Below, piece by piece: positions 27,215 through 37,747 of a stretch of DNA of 64,000 nt. The stretch's first letter is position 1. Each line of letters begins with the position of its first letter. Origin of the DNA: CAVTYH01 sp963738835 (GTDB lineage Bacteria > Planctomycetota > Planctomycetia > Pirellulales > JADZDJ01); contig CAVTYH010000001.1 of assembly GCA_963738835.1 (NCBI GenBank), positions 434,001 through 498,000 on the forward strand, written 5' to 3'. A program made the position numbers and the translations under genes. The notes below the pieces were generated by a model. It did no database searches and was not told the origin of the DNA. It was given only the letters and a program-made list of their open reading frames with translations.

Positions 27215-30200
27215 CTATTCTAGCCCATACAATCCGGCGGGGGGCACATCTATATATCCGCGGGCAACCGAACTGGCGCGATTCAAGAACCGCGGGATAA
27301 CAGCGACATTGAATCCGAAATTGCCGCGGGTCACGTCAACGTTAAAGCCCATCGTGAACAAAAACGATTCGCCCACGCGCGTGAGCCGGAAATTTTCGCC
27401 AATATTACCCTGGCTTTTCAGGTCGAACGAGGTGCCAAACGTCGAGAGCCATTTCGTCGTCATGCGGTAAGTGTAACTGGTGGTGATGACTTCGCTGGAA
27501 ATCGGCCCTTCGAAACTGTTGAAGCCCAGGTAGAAACTGCCTCGCGGCGGGCGGTTGAGGAACATGCCCGTGGTGGTCCACTGTTGGCCGCCGTCGAAGA
27601 AATCGAACGCCCCGTAGGAAAGCAGCGTCAGCCGATCGCCGACAAACCAGTGGAAATCGTAATCGAGCATGCCGGCCGTTTGATCGAAGTTCTGCTCCGG
27701 CTTGGGGAAAATTTCCAGATTAGTGTCGAGCGTAATCCAATCGATAATGTGCTGCTGGCCCGGCAGGCCACGTTTGGTTTGCCAGCGCCGATTAGCGCCC
27801 AGCCGGACGACGGTCAGATCGTCGGCAATTTCCGTGGGTCCGGTGACCCAATCCATCGCGCCGCGGCGAACGGCGTAAAAGCGTTCGTCAAACTGCGGCG
27901 GAACAGCGAAGACCGTGGGGCCGGCCACGGGATCGTTATAGATTTCAAAGCCCAAACGGCGGCGTAGGGCCTGAATGTTGTTGTCATCGATCTCGTCGTA
28001 CAAAATAAACTGATCGACGTTCTTGCTGGCGTCGGTGTACGAGAAATCAACATCGAGCACCACTTTGTGCGCGATGCCGTTGACGTTCCACAGTGTGCTC
28101 TGAATGGTGGGATCGACCGACCAGAACGGCAAACTCGTGCGCACACCGGCCTGGCCGTATGCCCGTTGAATGCGGTTGCCAGCGAGGTCTTCGCCCCAGT
28201 CGGCCAGTTCACCCAGGCCGTACGGCACAAATTTGACGGGCCCGAGTTGAATCGGCCAATCGATTTCCTGCCGCGTGGCCAGACGTTCGCCGGCGCCGGT
28301 GGCGTCGTACGGCAGGAAATGGAATTGGAAGAGGTCGGTCGGATCGGTCGGCTGCTGCAATTTGTTTTGCCGCAGATAGCCGATGTTCGAATGCTCGTAC
28401 CACGTCAGCGTGTCGTCCAAGAGAGATTGTCCAAGCCAGTAATGATCTAGCCGCGGCAGATTTTGCGTTTCTGTGAAGAACGGATTCAGATTGCCCGACG
28501 CGCTCAGTTCCAACGACTTATTGTCGAAATTGCGCCGCAAGTTGAGCCGCGTGACCTGATCCTTCTGCTCTTCCCACTCCTGCTGGTAATACTCTTCCAG
28601 GAAGTTGCGGTCGCTAATTTGGCCCACTTCCAGCCGCAGTTGCCAATCGTCCGGCAGCTCGTGTTCATCGCGGAACAAGACACGATCGCGGAACGGATGC
28701 GGAAAGGTAATCGAGCGGCGCAGCAGGCCCAGGTTGTCGGTTCCGTGATCGTCGATCGCCCAAAAATCGATGAAGCCGTGATAGCGGCCCGGCCAATCGA
28801 AGAAGCCGGTGCGATCGTAATCGAACTTCGTACCGCCGCCGAAACCGCGCAGGCTCAAATAATCGAGACTCACGGTCCAATCGGTTCCCTTGGGCGGATT
28901 GCGGATACCCAGGATTTGATACGGATTCAAATCCGCGAGAATCTGATTGCCGAATACCTGATCGTGACGATAGGCGATGCTATCGAAGTAAAGCGGCGGG
29001 CGCTGCAGGTCGGTAGCGAAAAAAGGCCAGTAGAAGACGGGGACGCCCTCGATGGTGATGACGTTGTTGGTGCCGCTGAGCAGATTTTCATGGTCGACAA
29101 TCGGCACATTGTTGGCATCGACCTCGGGCAATCCAGTGATCGGATTGATCGCCGGCACTTGATTGTCTTCAAAGACCAATTGGCCCGATTTGAACTCGTA
29201 GGTGGGAATGCCCAGGCGACTGGTTGTGAAGCTGGCGTTATCGGCCACGAATCGATTCCGATCGACTTGCCGCAGCACATCCGCTTTGACACGCACCAAG
29301 CCTTGAACTTGCGGCACCGGCGAGAGCACTTCGGCATCAAGAATCACGCCATTTCTCTGGGTTACGTTGTAGTACATGGCCTTGGCTTGCACGATGCGAT
29401 CGCCTTCGCGAACAACGATGTTGCCTTCCATGTACAGCTCTAGCTGCCGGTTGTTGGCCGGATCGGGCTGCCCGCTGAGATTGAGCGGCTGCGAACCGCT
29501 GGCCCAGACAACCATGCGATCGGTGGAGATATCGATGGTGTCAGAAAGACCGAAGCGGGGGCCGACATCGGGCAAGCCCGCGATGATGAACGTGACGCCC
29601 CCTTCAATGACGGCAACCGTTTCATTCGTGGTCGCATTAAACTCTGACCGGAACTGAAACGGCACATTGCTGCGCTGCAAAACTTGTAAGCTGGTGCCGG
29701 GCGCGGCAATGGTTTCCGGCGGCACTGTGGTCTCGAACTGCGTACGCTGCAAGGTGCCAGGGCGTGGCGAGCGCAACGCTAATGCGTGCTGATAAATTGG
29801 CGGCTTAACAGCCGGCTCGGTTCCCGGCTTGGCGACTCGCACTTCCGGTGGGGTGCTGGAGTACAGGCGCCCAAACCAGTTCTTGTCTTCCAGGCGCGCG
29901 ATGTTCGTCGGCTGTGGGGTGGCAAGCGATTTGGAATCTGTTTTCACCGCCGGCGCGTATTCAATCGCCACCTCGCCTTCGAGGTAGGCAATTACCTTGT
30001 GAGACGTGCCACCATCCGGGACAGTCCGATCGATCCAGATTACGGCTTCTTTGCTCGCAGCCAGCGATCGCCCCTGCTCTATCCGGCAATTACCTTGCAA
30101 GAGCCACACTTCGTAGGAGCCGTCGATCCAGTGCTGGCCATGCTGGGCGTTGACGATGATGGGCGAGCGCGGATCAGCCTGCGGCAATTCGATTTGCGCT

Positions 30201-30253
30201 TCAAGCGACCGAGTCGCCAAAAACACCAGCAGCGTGGCGACAACTCGCAGCAT
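27215..30253 (-). CDS. LptD-like LPS-assembly outer-membrane protein
   Basis: The protein of 1,012 residues has a signal peptide (MLRVVATLLVFLATRSLEAQ). The N-terminal region is OstA/LptA-like (SPIIVNAQHGQHWIDG, YEVWLLQGNCRIEQG, DRIVQAKAMYYNVTQRNGVI). A long C-terminal part of alternating aromatic and polar strands fits an outer-membrane barrel, with LYGLE at the end. LptD inserts lipopolysaccharide into the outer leaflet. No LptE or other Lpt protein is nearby. The ATG at 30253 is chosen over 30346, because the extra 31 Arg-rich residues would precede the signal peptide. The gene is intact. It supports a diderm envelope for this organism. Confidence 0.85.
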   Translation of the reverse strand: MLRVVATLLVFLATRSLEAQIELPQADPRSPIIVNAQHGQHWIDGSYEVWLLQGNCRIEQGRSLAASKEAVIWIDRTVPDGGTSHKVIAYLEGEVAIEYAPAVKTDSKSLATPQPTNIARLEDKNWFGRLYSSTPPEVRVAKPGTEPAVKPPIYQHALALRSPRPGTLQRTQFETTVPPETIAAPGTSLQVLQRSNVPFQFRSEFNATTNETVAVIEGGVTFIIAGLPDVGPRFGLSDTIDISTDRMVVWASGSQPLNLSGQPDPANNRQLELYMEGNIVVREGDRIVQAKAMYYNVTQRNGVILDAEVLSPVPQVQGLVRVKADVLRQVDRNRFVADNASFTTSRLGIPTYEFKSGQLVFEDNQVPAINPITGLPEVDANNVPIVDHENLLSGTNNVITIEGVPVFYWPFFATDLQRPPLYFDSIAYRHDQVFGNQILADLNPYQILGIRNPPKGTDWTVSLDYLSLRGFGGGTKFDYDRTGFFDWPGRYHGFIDFWAIDDHGTDNLGLLRRSITFPHPFRDRVLFRDEHELPDDWQLRLEVGQISDRNFLEEYYQQEWEEQKDQVTRLNLRRNFDNKSLELSASGNLNPFFTETQNLPRLDHYWLGQSLLDDTLTWYEHSNIGYLRQNKLQQPTDPTDLFQFHFLPYDATGAGERLATRQEIDWPIQLGPVKFVPYGLGELADWGEDLAGNRIQRAYGQAGVRTSLPFWSVDPTIQSTLWNVNGIAHKVVLDVDFSYTDASKNVDQFILYDEIDDNNIQALRRRLGFEIYNDPVAGPTVFAVPPQFDERFYAVRRGAMDWVTGPTEIADDLTVVRLGANRRWQTKRGLPGQQHIIDWITLDTNLEIFPKPEQNFDQTAGMLDYDFHWFVGDRLTLLSYGAFDFFDGGQQWTTTGMFLNRPPRGSFYLGFNSFEGPISSEVITTSYTYRMTTKWLSTFGTSFDLKSQGNIGENFRLTRVGESFLFTMGFNVDVTRGNFGFNVAVIPRFLNRASSVARGYIDVPPAGLYGLE

Positions 30254-30730
30254 TGCTGCGGCACGAGCGCGCAAAGTGCGAGCACGCTGGCGCAGCGGAC
30301 GCCGTGCGCAGCCCTTAAGCCGCACACTTTGAGCGGTGAAACGCACGATGTGAAAAGCGTTCCTTGACTATGCGCGAATGCGATCGATCGGATGAGGCTG
30401 GGCACGATGTGCAAACACCGCGCCTGCCGTGATCATCACCACCGCAGTGCGAAGGCAATGGATCCAAAACTGAAACCGCAGAAAAGACGAAAACCCTTGC
30501 GAGATGAGACTTTACCCTGACAAGAGCGGGGCGGATTATAGGGGCGATTTGCCGGTTGGGTCAAGGTAAAAACCAATGCCAGCAAGAGTTCGCAAGTTGT
30601 TGTTTGCAAATGGTTTGTAACCGCTACAGAGTCGCTGCCAAACCCAGAGTCGTCGTGCTAGCGCCGCTGTCTGCTGCGAATACGAGGCTGGCGGGGCGCA
30701 AATCGGCAAACGATTTTTGAGCGTCGCCGA
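30254..30730. other. Intergenic region without identifiable gene
   Basis: The 477 bases separate the LptD-like gene from the DUF4159 gene, both on the minus strand. It must hold the promoter and leader of lptD and the 3' end region of the DUF4159 gene. I see no convincing promoter hexamers, hairpin or RNA gene. Confidence 0.5.
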
Positions 30731-33131
30731 TCAAAACTCGAACGTCGCGTACAACAGCAAGTTGATGCCAATTCGTTCGGCATCATCGCGAGTGTAACCG
30801 TCGCACTCGAGCGAATCGTGCTTCTCTAGCGCGCAACTCAGATCCAGCGGCGAGAAGATAACGGCATAGCGATCGCCGATTTTCAGCCCTTCCAATTCCG
30901 GCGCTCCTTTGCGGATGTGCGCCTGCAAAGGACCGTCGCCAGTGCGCGATGCTGGTTCTCGCCGGCTGACTTGCGAAAGATCGTATCCGCCGAAATCGTG
31001 AGTGAACATCGGATGCGTGGCCGGAATCGGTTCCAGCTTCAGGCCCTGATCGGCGAACAGATCGTTGATCTCGCGGCGGAACGCTTCCGTGAAATCGCGG
31101 CTCGCACAGATTGAATCGGCAATGATCGTGCCGCGCTCCAGATACTTGCGCAATTGCTTTCGCTCGGCATCGGTCAGCCGAAAATTGGTGCGGCCGTGCA
31201 TGAACAGCACGTCGTAATTGAACAAATCCGAATCGGTCAGCTTGACCTGGCGCTGCTCGCTGCTGAACCGCGATTTCAATTCCCGCGACGCTGCTCGCAT
31301 CAAGCTGGCCAGCGCCGGGCGCGGCATCACACCCACCAGGATGCCGCACGTTGGCGACATAACGCTTGCCCCGTTCAAACGTGTCTTCGTCTTTTTTGGT
31401 CGTGTCGCCGACATTGAAGTTTTCGTCTTTGCTCTTCAGTTCTCGATTCGTCGCATAAGCCAGCACGTTGATGCCAATCGATAGCGCGGCCTGTTTTTGC
31501 TCTTGCAATTGCGGCGTTAAATTCCGATCGCGCCCCGAGGCGATCTCCCAGTAGCAAGACAGCCCGTGCGGCAAATCGCCGCGCTGTGGCTCCGGCGGAG
31601 CGGCATACACCACGCTGGTGCGGCAACCGTAGTCGATGGCCCACAAGTTGGGCCGCAGCGCCGGCCGCACTTGTTCCTCAGCCGACCAAATCGGATGCTC
31701 CGGCGGCAACGGCTTCAAGCGATACTCCGGTTCGTCGAACACTTTGTCCATGAGCGCGCGAAAACCTTTGTCGAAACCGTTATCGCCGCAGCACGCTTCG
31801 GCGAAAATAAACCCGCCGCGATCGATGTAATCGCGCAATTTGCGGGCTTCATCCAGCGAGGGCGCTGTCTGACTGCCGCCGATGTACAGCACCGGCGTTT
31901 GCAGCAGATCCTCGACTTCCGCGCCCTCCAAATCGAGGACCTGCCACGACAGTCCTAGCGGAAATTCTCGTTTCCATTTCGTCTCGACGTAGGTGGTTAA
32001 GTTGGCAATGTCAGATCGATGGTTGCTCCAATCGCTCCCCTCGCCGAATTTCGCTTTGGAAACCAGCACAGGTCGCCGGCCCTTCGCCAAAAACAGCAGC
32101 GCGAAACTAGTGCTGATTTGCGGATTCGATTCCGTGTGGTTGTCGCCTTTCCAATAGCCAGACAGTTGGTCTTGGCGGGCAACCAGCGTTTCCGCGCCCA
32201 TCCGATACCAGTCATAACGCTTGAAATCGCGGCTGATAAAGAAGCGATGCGATGTCATTCGGCCCACACGCTCGATGCCGTACAGGTAGTACATCAGCCA
32301 ACCCGCAGCCGAACCAGGATTGGTTTGCAACGTGAAATTGTTGCCCAACCAAGCCAGCCCGTTGTCGATCGAGCGCACGGCAGGATTATCGAGCTGCGTG
32401 CCGCAGCACTTCAAACCGTTGGCGGTCACTTCCGCATCGCCAGCGCTGGAGCGCAACGAGGCAATGTACACCGACGTGATGCCGGCGCAGGTCATGCTGC
32501 CCGTGCCGGGCGACTCGCCGCTGGGCAACACGAAATATCCCCACGAGCCATCGTTATTTTGCGATTTAAGCCACGATTGCAGGGCGCGTTCCCAAATTTT
32601 CGGCGAGACTGGCACGCCCACGCGTTCTGCCTCGTGCAATGCCAACATGGCGAACTGCGTGTTCGAACGATCGCCGCCGCTGATCTGCGGGCTGTACGAC
32701 CACGTGCCGATGCGCGGCCCGCTTTTGTTTTGCAATTCTTCCAGCCATTGCACGTTGCGAGCAATCAAAGGCCCGTAGCGGTTCGGCTCGGCCAGACACC
32801 AAACCATCGTCTGCAGCGAAACGACGTAGGTTTTGTCGGGCGTAACCTTTTCGATGTTTTGCAGCGCCCGTTTCAAATCGCCGTCGTCCAGCGGCACGCC
32901 GGCATTCAGAAGTGCGAGCGTACACAAGCATGTTACACCGCCGGGAAAGCCAGTTTGCTCCGGCCACGAGCCGTCCTGATTTTGCGTGCGCCTGAGAAAG
33001 TCGACGCCGCGGTTGATGGCGGCCCGCACTTGCTCGGCGGTGACTTCGCCGTGGTCTTCGGCCGCCGCCGGCCGTGCTGCCAGCAAAATCGTCATAACCA
33101 GAATCAAAAACCACGCCAGGCATCGCTTCAT
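30731..33131 (-). CDS. Exported alpha/alpha-toroid protein with two DUF4159 domains, frameshifted
   Basis: After a signal peptide (LAWFLILVMTILLAARPAAA), residues about 30-340 form prenyltransferase/squalene-cyclase-like helical repeats (QNQDGSWPE, NNDGSWGYFV, NGLAWLGNNF). A first DUF4159 domain follows (VLYIGGSQTAPSLDEARKL, DYIDRGGFIFAEACCGDNG). A second one starts beyond a frame change near 31320-31345, where GKRYVANVRHPGG leads into ALASLMRAASRELK in the next frame. It ends DRYAVIFSPLDLS and LLLYATFEF. Total length about 800 residues. This protein is the usual partner of planctomycete MoxR/DUF58/BatA clusters, and such a cluster starts divergently 168 bases away. Confidence 0.83.
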
Positions 33132-33298
33132 CGTTAGGGCATCCTTCGCTAGAGCCGAGGCGTTTACCCAACCATTGTAGACTCTTGAACTTATGGCAGC
33201 AAGAAACGCCCACCGTGCGTTGCTCCGTGGGGCTATCGGTTATACGATGAAAGAATGAGCGCGGCACATCGCGATCTAGCCAACGAAAGAAGGAACTG

Positions 33299-34367
33299 AT
33301 GCCCTCTGATCCAACGATTACCGTGACCCCAGCCACGCCTATGCCCGCCGCGAAACCGCGCAGTTTGGGCGACATTCTGCAAGAATTCAGCCAACACCGC
33401 CGGGTAATGCAGGAGGAATTGCAGAAAATCATCGTCGGCCAGAACGAGGTGATCGAGCAAATGTTCGCCGCCATCTTCACGCGCGGTCATTGCTTGCTGG
33501 AAGGTGTGCCGGGTTTGGCGAAAACGCTGATGGTTAGCACCGTGGCCCGGATTCTCGATGTGCAATTCAAGCGCATTCAATTCACGCCTGACTTGATGCC
33601 CAGCGACATCACAGGAACCAACGTGCTGGAAGAGGATGAAAATGGTCGGCGGAATTTCCGCTTCGTCGATGGGCCGATTTTCACGAACATTTTGCTGGCC
33701 GACGAAGTCAACCGCACGCCACCGAAAACGCAGGCGGCCCTGTTGCAAGCGATGCAAGAACGGGAAGTTTCGATCGGCCAGATTACGCACCCGCTGCCAG
33801 AACCCTTTTTTGTGATCGCCACGCAAAACCCCATCGAGCAGGAAGGCACCTACCCGTTGCCCGAGGCGCAGCTCGATCGGTTCATGTTCAACATTAAAGT
33901 TGATTACCCCAGTGCCGATGAAGAAGAGCAAATCCTCAGTTTCACCACCCGCAATGAAAAGCCGGAATGCCGGAAGGTGCTTTCCGGCCGGGCCATCGTG
34001 AATTTGCAAAAGTTGGTCGGCAGTGTGGCGGTGAGCGAGTACATCGTGAAATATGCGGCCCGACTGGTGCGTGCGACCCGGCCGAAAGATCCTTCCGCCC
34101 CGCAGTTTGTTCGCGATCTTGTCGACTGGGGTGCTGGCCCCCGTGCCGGGCAGTTCTTAATTCACGGCGGTAAAGCGCTCGGCCGCCATGGACGGCCGTT
34201 TCAGCGTGGCGATCGACGACGTCAAAAAAATCGCCGTCCCCGTGCTGCGTCACCGCATCAGCACGAATTTTCAGGCCCAGGCCGAAGGCATGTCGAGCGA
34301 AGCCGTTGTTTTGCGGCTGCTCAAGGAAATTCCGGAGCCGGAGATTCCGAAGTTCGAGAAACGCTAA
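33299..34367 (+). CDS. MoxR-family AAA+ ATPase, frameshifted
   Basis: The AAA+ motifs are Walker A GVPGLAKTLM, Walker B ILLADEVNRTPPKTQAALLQ, sensor-like VIATQNPIEQEGTYPLPEAQ and the lid. MoxR ATPases act as chaperones that assemble or activate proteins with von Willebrand A domains. An extra G near 34167-34175 changes the frame after IHGGKAL. Without it the protein continues AAMDGRFSVAIDDVKKIAVP to EIPEPEIPKFEKR and stops at 34365-34367. With it the reading runs on to 34414 as unrelated sequence. First gene of the moxR/DUF58/BatA/vWA operon. Confidence 0.92.
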
Positions 34368-34465
34368 GCAGCAAGGAAGAAGGTCAGTGCAAAACGACGC
34401 CTGATGAAGCGTGAGACTTTGTGCTCTGAAATTCATCGTTCGTCGTTTCTCGCCTTTCGTTTCCT

Positions 34466-35362
34466 ATGTCGACCGTTGAAAAATATCTGAAGCCGGAAGT
34501 CATTCGCCAAATTTCGCGGCTTGATTTGCGCGCTCAGTTTATTGTCCGCGGCTTTTTACAGGGTTTGCACTCCAGTCCGTTTCACGGGTTCTCGGTCGAA
34601 TTCAGCGAGCATCGTAAATACACGCCGGGCGACGATCCTGAAGACATCGATTGGTTAGTGTACGCCAAAACCGACAAGTATTACGTTAAAAAGTTCGAGG
34701 CCGAAACTAACATCACCGGCTACTTGGTGATGGACCTCAGCGAGTCGATGGGCTACACGTTTCGGCAAGAACTCACCAAGTTTGAATACGGCATCTGCCT
34801 GGCGGCAGCACTTTGCTGGCTCATGGTCCACCAGCAAGACCCGGTCGGTTTGATCACATTCGACGAGCAAATCCGCGATAGCCTGCCGGCCAAAAGTAAA
34901 CGCACGCAAATCGGCCATGTGCTTTCGCTGCTCGCCAAGCTGGAGCCGAAGGGCAAGACCGATGTAGCGCGCAGTCTCACGCAAATTGCCGCCATGTTGC
35001 GGCATCGCAGCCTGGTGATGCTGTTCAGCGACCTGCTGGCTGAACCGGAACCTATCTTGCAATCGCTCCGCCGGCTGCGGCACCGCGGCCACGATGTCAT
35101 TTTGTTTCACATTTTGGATGAAGCCGAAGTGACGTTCCCTTTCCACGGCACCGTGGAATTTGAAGAGCCGGAAACCAAAGACCGGCTGCAAGTCGACGCA
35201 GACCATTTTCAGGCTGATTACTTATCTTCGATCCGCGAATTTCGCAATTTTTACCGCCGCCACTGCTTCCAGGCCGGCATCGATTACGTACCGATAGATA
35301 CCAGCATGCAATTCGACCGCGCTCTAACGGAGTATTTGTTAAGCCGCCGCGCGCGGGGTTAG
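34466..35362 (+). CDS. DUF58-domain protein
   Basis: The 298-residue protein carries the DUF58 hallmark YTPGDDPEDIDWLVYAKTDK and a vWA-like fold with MIDAS text DLSESMGYT (DxSxS) and later VMLFSDLLAEPEPI. DUF58 proteins are cytoplasmic partners of MoxR ATPases. It is 16 bases from the next gene (BatA-like) and about 98 bases from moxR. The gene is intact. Confidence 0.92.
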   Translation: MSTVEKYLKPEVIRQISRLDLRAQFIVRGFLQGLHSSPFHGFSVEFSEHRKYTPGDDPEDIDWLVYAKTDKYYVKKFEAETNITGYLVMDLSESMGYTFRQELTKFEYGICLAAALCWLMVHQQDPVGLITFDEQIRDSLPAKSKRTQIGHVLSLLAKLEPKGKTDVARSLTQIAAMLRHRSLVMLFSDLLAEPEPILQSLRRLRHRGHDVILFHILDEAEVTFPFHGTVEFEEPETKDRLQVDADHFQADYLSSIREFRNFYRRHCFQAGIDYVPIDTSMQFDRALTEYLLSRRARG

Positions 35363-35377
35363 TGGAACTCGTAATCC

Positions 35378-37644
35378 ATGTCGCTCACTTTCCTCACACC
35401 GCTGATGCTTGCCGGGGCCGTGCTGATCGCGGCGCCGATCATTTTGCATCTGGTGATGCGGCAACAACCGAAACATCTATTCTTCCCGGCGCTGCGGTTC
35501 ATTCAGCTACGGAACGATGCCAACAAGCGCCGGCTCAAACTGCGGCACATTCTGTTGCTACTGCTACGCTGCGGTGCGATTGTGTTTTTGGCTTTGGCGA
35601 TGTCACGGCCCACGGTGCAGTCGGCCGGCTTTCTCGGCGATCAAGAGGCGCCGATTGCAGCGGCGCTCGTGTTCGATACTTCTCCACGTTTACAGTATCG
35701 CAATCAGAATCAGACGCGGCTGGAGGTTGCCCAGGACGTCGCCACACGGGTCATGACGCAGCTTCCTCCCGAAAGTGAAGTCGCGGTAATCGATTCGCAC
35801 ACCGCCAATCCTGCTTTTTCCATCGATGCCGCGGTCGCCAAGCAAAAAGTGGCCCGCTTAACTCCCACGGCGACCTCACGACCACTGCCCGAAATCTGCG
35901 AGGAGGCAATCCGGCTGGTTAGCGAAAATCCGAAAGCCCGCAAGGAAGTGTATGTGTTTACGGATTTGAGCCGCGCAGCTTGGTCCTCCGAATCTTCGGC
36001 GCGGCTACGTAGCAAATTGGCGGAAAAGAAGGAAGTTGCCTGCTATGTGATTGATGTTGGCGTTGATGCGCCACGTGATTTATCGCTCGGTAATCTGCAA
36101 CTCTCGGCCGAATCTCTGGCCAAAAATACGCCTCTGCGGCTGGAAACCGATTTGCAAACCATTGGCGGTGGCAGCGATCAATCGGTGATGCTGGATGTAA
36201 TCGACGCAGCCGGCCAGCCACAGCGTCGAGCCCAAACCACGGTCAAGGCAACTCCCGATGCATCGCAGTCCGTCGATTTTCAAATCGCCGGCCTGGAACT
36301 GGGTACCCACCAGGGCGTGGTGCGAATCTTGGGCGAAGATAGTTTGCCCGCCGACAATGTCCGCTACTTCACGGTCAACGTTCGTTCGCCGTGGAAAGTC
36401 CTTGTTGCCGCGTCCAAGCCTGCCGATCGCCGGGCGGTCTTTCTGACGGAAGCGATTGCCCCGACGCCGTTCCGACGTAACGGTCAGGCCAGATTCGAAT
36501 GCGATGTCGTCTCGTTCGACGATCTGGCCACCAAGCCGCTCGACGATTACGCCGCGGTTTGCCTGTTGGATCCACCGCCGCTGGTCGATAACGTTTGGCA
36601 ATCGCTGACCAGCTACGTCGATCACGGTGGAGGACTCGCCGTTTGGCTGGGCCGCAACGCACAGCCGAAAGCGAGGCCGGTCGACGATTTCAATACGTGG
36701 GCGGCGCTGCAAATCATGCCGGGCAAACTCGTCCGGCAATGGCATCGCCAAGATGCGTTTTTGGCCCCGCAAGATTATCAGCATCCGCTCTTGGCAATTT
36801 TCCGCAGCATCAACAGCGGCGTGCCTTGGGCCGATTTCCCGGTATTTTCGCATTGGCAGCTTGGGGATCTCGTAAAAGGCGTGAACACAGTTGTTCCATA
36901 CAGCAACGGCGAGGCCGCGATTCTAGAACGCGATCTCGGCAAGGGCCGCGTGTTGGTTTTCACCACGCCCATTTCCGACGAGCCGACGCTGGCCGATGGC
37001 TCCAGTAACCCCGATCTTTGGAATTTGCTGACCGTCGGCAGCGGCGCGTGGCCCTTCATGATGCTGGCCAATGGAACCGCGCTCTATCTAGTCGGCAGCG
37101 GCGAAGAGCGATTCAACTACGAAGCCGGTGAAACCGTCGTCCTCCAATTGCCCGAAGAGCAGCGCAAACTGGTTTTCTCGCTGCGCACGCCAGAGGGGGA
37201 AGAATTTCCGCAATCGATCGATCCCAAAACCGGGGCAATTACCATTACCACCACCAGTACGCCCGGCAACTACGAGCTTCGATCCGGCGGCACGCAAGGG
37301 GGCGTGCGCCGCGGGTTCAGCGTCAACATTCCCGCCGCCAGCACGAACCTGACCCGCTTGACGCGCGAAGAATTCTCCGAGTTGCTGGGAAAAAACCGGT
37401 TCCGATTGTCGCGCGGCAAAGATGAAATCGAGCGCGATGTCAACCTCGGTCGCACCGGTGCGAAATGTATCCGCTGTTAATTCTGCTCGTGGCAATTGCA
37501 CTCGGACTGGAACATTTCCTGGCCAACAAATTTTACCGCCGCGATCCGAACGGCGAGAAACCCGCACGAAACAGTTTTGCCTCGGAACAAATTCCTCCTT
37601 CGCTGCCCAAGCAACAACAGCCCGAACCAGCACATGTGGCGTAA
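35378..37644 (+). CDS. BatA-type membrane protein with vWA-like domain, frameshifted
   Basis: The N-terminus has two membrane helices (MLAGAVLIAAPIILHLV, HILLLLLRCGAIVFLALAM) with the BatA block HLFFPALRFIQLR between them. A vWA-like domain without intact MIDAS (ALVFDTSPRLQYRNQN) follows, then a long extracytoplasmic region with a GATase-like part (LVAASKPADRRAVFLTEAI). The frame shifts near 37460: VNLGRTGAK continues in the next frame as EMYPLLILLVAIALGLEHFL, a C-terminal membrane helix. The chain ends PEPAHVA at 37644. Full length is about 755 residues. It belongs to the MoxR envelope complex. Confidence 0.87.
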
Positions 37645-37656
37645 GACACAAATGAA

Positions 37657-37736
37657 CCACAGAGACACGGAGGCGCGGAGCCGGAATACAATCGACAGAG
37701 GTCATTCTTCTCTCTGTGCCTCCGTGTCTCCGTGGT
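37657..37736. repeat. CACGGAG-type inverted repeat
   Basis: ACAGAGACACGGAGGCGCGG (37659-37678) and the inverted CTGTGCCTCCGTGTCTCCGT (37714-37733) form a hairpin of about 24-base arms in the gap before the next gene of the operon. The leader of that gene would carry the stem. Confidence 0.8.
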
Positions 37737-37747
37737 AAAGATTATCC

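Noticed and set aside
28463..29443. Open frame of 326 codons on the plus strand inside the lptD region
   Set aside because: It is opposite the LptD-like gene; Ile/Arg/Gln-rich text without domains.
32019..33137. Open frame of 372 codons on the plus strand
   Set aside because: It is opposite the DUF4159 gene, whose toroid repeats and signal peptide are clear.
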